Positions 5,305-6,109 of a DNA stretch of 6,109 bases are shown here, in pieces. Numbering within the stretch: the first letter of the stretch is position 1; each line of letters opens with the position of its first letter. The position numbers were made by a program, and so were the translations under genes. The DNA is from Ghiorsea sp. (lineage in GTDB: Bacteria; Pseudomonadota; Zetaproteobacteria; Mariprofundales; Mariprofundaceae). Location of the stretch: assembly GCA_030950765.1 (NCBI GenBank), contig JAUZQX010000127.1, forward strand, positions 1 to 6,109, in the 5' to 3' direction. The notes below the pieces were generated by a model that was given only the letters and a program-made list of their open reading frames with translations, was not told where the DNA came from and ran no database searches.

Positions 5305-6108
5305 ATGGCAAAGGTATTAGGGCTTGATTTGGGAACCAATTCAATTGGCTGGGCACTGTTAGAATCATCCGATGACAGAGGCAATGAGTTTACAGGACTG
5401 ATTGATTCAGGTGTGCGTATTTTTCAAGAAGGTGTAGACCGCTCTACAACTGGTGCTGAGTTATCCAAAAATGCACAACGGCGAACCGCGCGGGGTGCTC
5501 GAAAGCTACATAAAAGACGCAACCAACGGCGATACCAGTTAAAACAAACACTTATTGAGCACCAGTTGTTGCCTTCCGAAGGCTCGGAAGCTTGGACAAA
5601 ACTCATGCAGCTAAACCCATACTCCTTACGCTCAAATTTGTTAGAATTAACGCAAGAACATATCAATAAAACACCTGAACAATGGCTACTTGGCTTGGGA
5701 CGTGCTTTGTATCATATGAATCAACGTCGAGGCTTTAAAAGCAATCGAAAGACAGGTGAAAGTGATGGTAAAGTAGCTACGGCTCTCTCTGAGCTACAAC
5801 AAAAAATAGATGACGGTGGTTTTATAACATTCGGGCAATACCTTTATTCACTTGACCCTAAAGAGCAACGCATTCGTTGCCGCTACACCAAGCGCTCGAT
5901 GTATGAAGATGAATTTGAAACTTTATGGAGCCATTTATCCTCATTTTACCCTGAAAAGCTAACCTCAGACCACTACTGTCCGACGAAAATCACCCTATTC
6001 CCAAATTTAACTGGTCTGAGTGAATTTCTGGTGGCTTTTGAGGCTCCTTTTGCAAGAGTAGCTCAAAGATATTTCGTCGGTTCATCAGGTTTGCCGCAAC
6101 GAGTATAG
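5305..6108 (+). pseudogene. cas9: Type II-C-like Cas9, N-terminal fragment, interrupted near residue 224
   Basis: Cas9 is the crRNA/tracrRNA-guided DNA endonuclease of type II CRISPR systems, normally about 1000-1400 residues. The start ATG has GGAGG (5295-5299) 5 nt upstream. Residues 4-17 are the RuvC-I motif VLGLDLGTNSIGWA with catalytic D8. Residues 55-82 are the arginine-rich bridge helix (RRTARGARKLHKRRNQRR). GRALYHMNQRRGFKSNRK (132-149) and TKRSMYEDEFETLW (195-208) are typical of the start of the type II-C REC lobe. After about Y224 the family's expected segment (an FFQRPLKS-like motif) is missing and 43 unrelated residues lead to a TAG at 6106-6108. No other + frame resumes Cas9 within the window. 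The fragment lacks HNH, RuvC-II/III and the PAM-interacting domain, so it cannot cleave DNA. The likely cause is an IS insertion from about 5976. Confidence 0.88.
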
Positions 6109-6109
6109 C
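5976..6109. mobile_element. Left end of a probable insertion sequence within cas9 (continues beyond window)
   Basis: Cas9-like sequence ends abruptly at about 5970-5976. The following CTGTCCGACGAAAATCACCC looks like an IS terminal segment, and an open - strand frame resembling a transposase C-terminus stops 12-15 bp inside this boundary, as is usual for compact IS elements. The exact edge cannot be fixed without the other end and the target-site duplication; it could lie several bases to either side. An intrinsic, non-IS rearrangement remains possible. Confidence 0.58.
5990..6109 (-). CDS. Putative transposase, C-terminal 39 residues (rest outside window)
   Basis: The - strand frame is open from the window edge to a TGA at 5992-5990, while the other two - frames stop early in this stretch. 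The reading starts ILVAANLMNRRNIFELL and, after a Lys/Pro-rich link (QKEPQKPPEIHS), ends DQLNLGIG. A hydrophobic/basic helix, a proline-rich link and a final QLxL-type tail resemble the C-termini of some IS4-type DDE transposases; this is from memory of the family pattern. No catalytic residues are in view. Its stop close to the presumed IS end fits the model. With only 39 residues, family assignment is tentative. Confidence 0.42.
   Translation of the reverse strand, partial: AILVAANLMNRRNIFELLLQKEPQKPPEIHSDQLNLGIG

Noticed and set aside
5177..5368. A 63-residue - strand open frame across the tracrRNA and cas9 start
   Set aside because: No recognisable protein features, and it overlaps the structured RNA and the start of cas9 antisense.

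Overview
The window comes from a flagellated Gram-negative bacterium: it encodes a periplasmic P-ring protein, FlgI, which only diderm flagella have. The gene order flgI-flgJ-flgM-flgN-flgK-flgL-csrA-fliW, with a single-domain FlgJ and a FliW-CsrA pair, is typical of deltaproteobacteria and some other proteobacteria, and unlike the enteric arrangement. I cannot name the genus from sequence alone.

Positions 1-5126 are the 3' part of a tightly packed flagellar operon, all on the + strand. Genes overlap by 1-4 nt or lie a few nt apart, and the only larger gap (28 nt) is before csrA. The products cover the end of hook-basal-body assembly and the switch to filament assembly: P ring (FlgI), rod-binding factor (FlgJ), anti-sigma-28 (FlgM), chaperone for the junction proteins (FlgN), the two hook-filament junction proteins (FlgK, FlgL), and the post-transcriptional regulator CsrA with its antagonist FliW. 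A plausible sigma-28 promoter lies inside the end of flgJ, just before flgM.

Positions 5125-5304 look non-coding but are highly structured. On the - strand they read as a complete tracrRNA gene for a type II CRISPR system. It has a -10 box, a 37-nt anti-repeat starting at the predicted +1, a small nexus-like hairpin, a second hairpin, and a strong GC hairpin followed by seven U. The tracrRNA terminator abuts the fliW stop codon. The hairpin has no U-tract in the + direction, so the flagellar operon has no visible intrinsic terminator of its own.

From 5305, divergent from the tracrRNA, starts a type II-C-like cas9. The RuvC-I motif, arginine-rich bridge helix and the start of the REC lobe are intact, but Cas9-like sequence ends near residue 224 (about position 5976). 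The frame then runs into unrelated sequence and stops at 6106-6108. The foreign segment contains, on the - strand, an open frame resembling the C-terminus of a DDE transposase with its stop close to the junction. The best reading is an insertion sequence (IS) interrupting cas9, with the rest of the IS and any cas9 remainder, cas1, cas2 and array outside the window.
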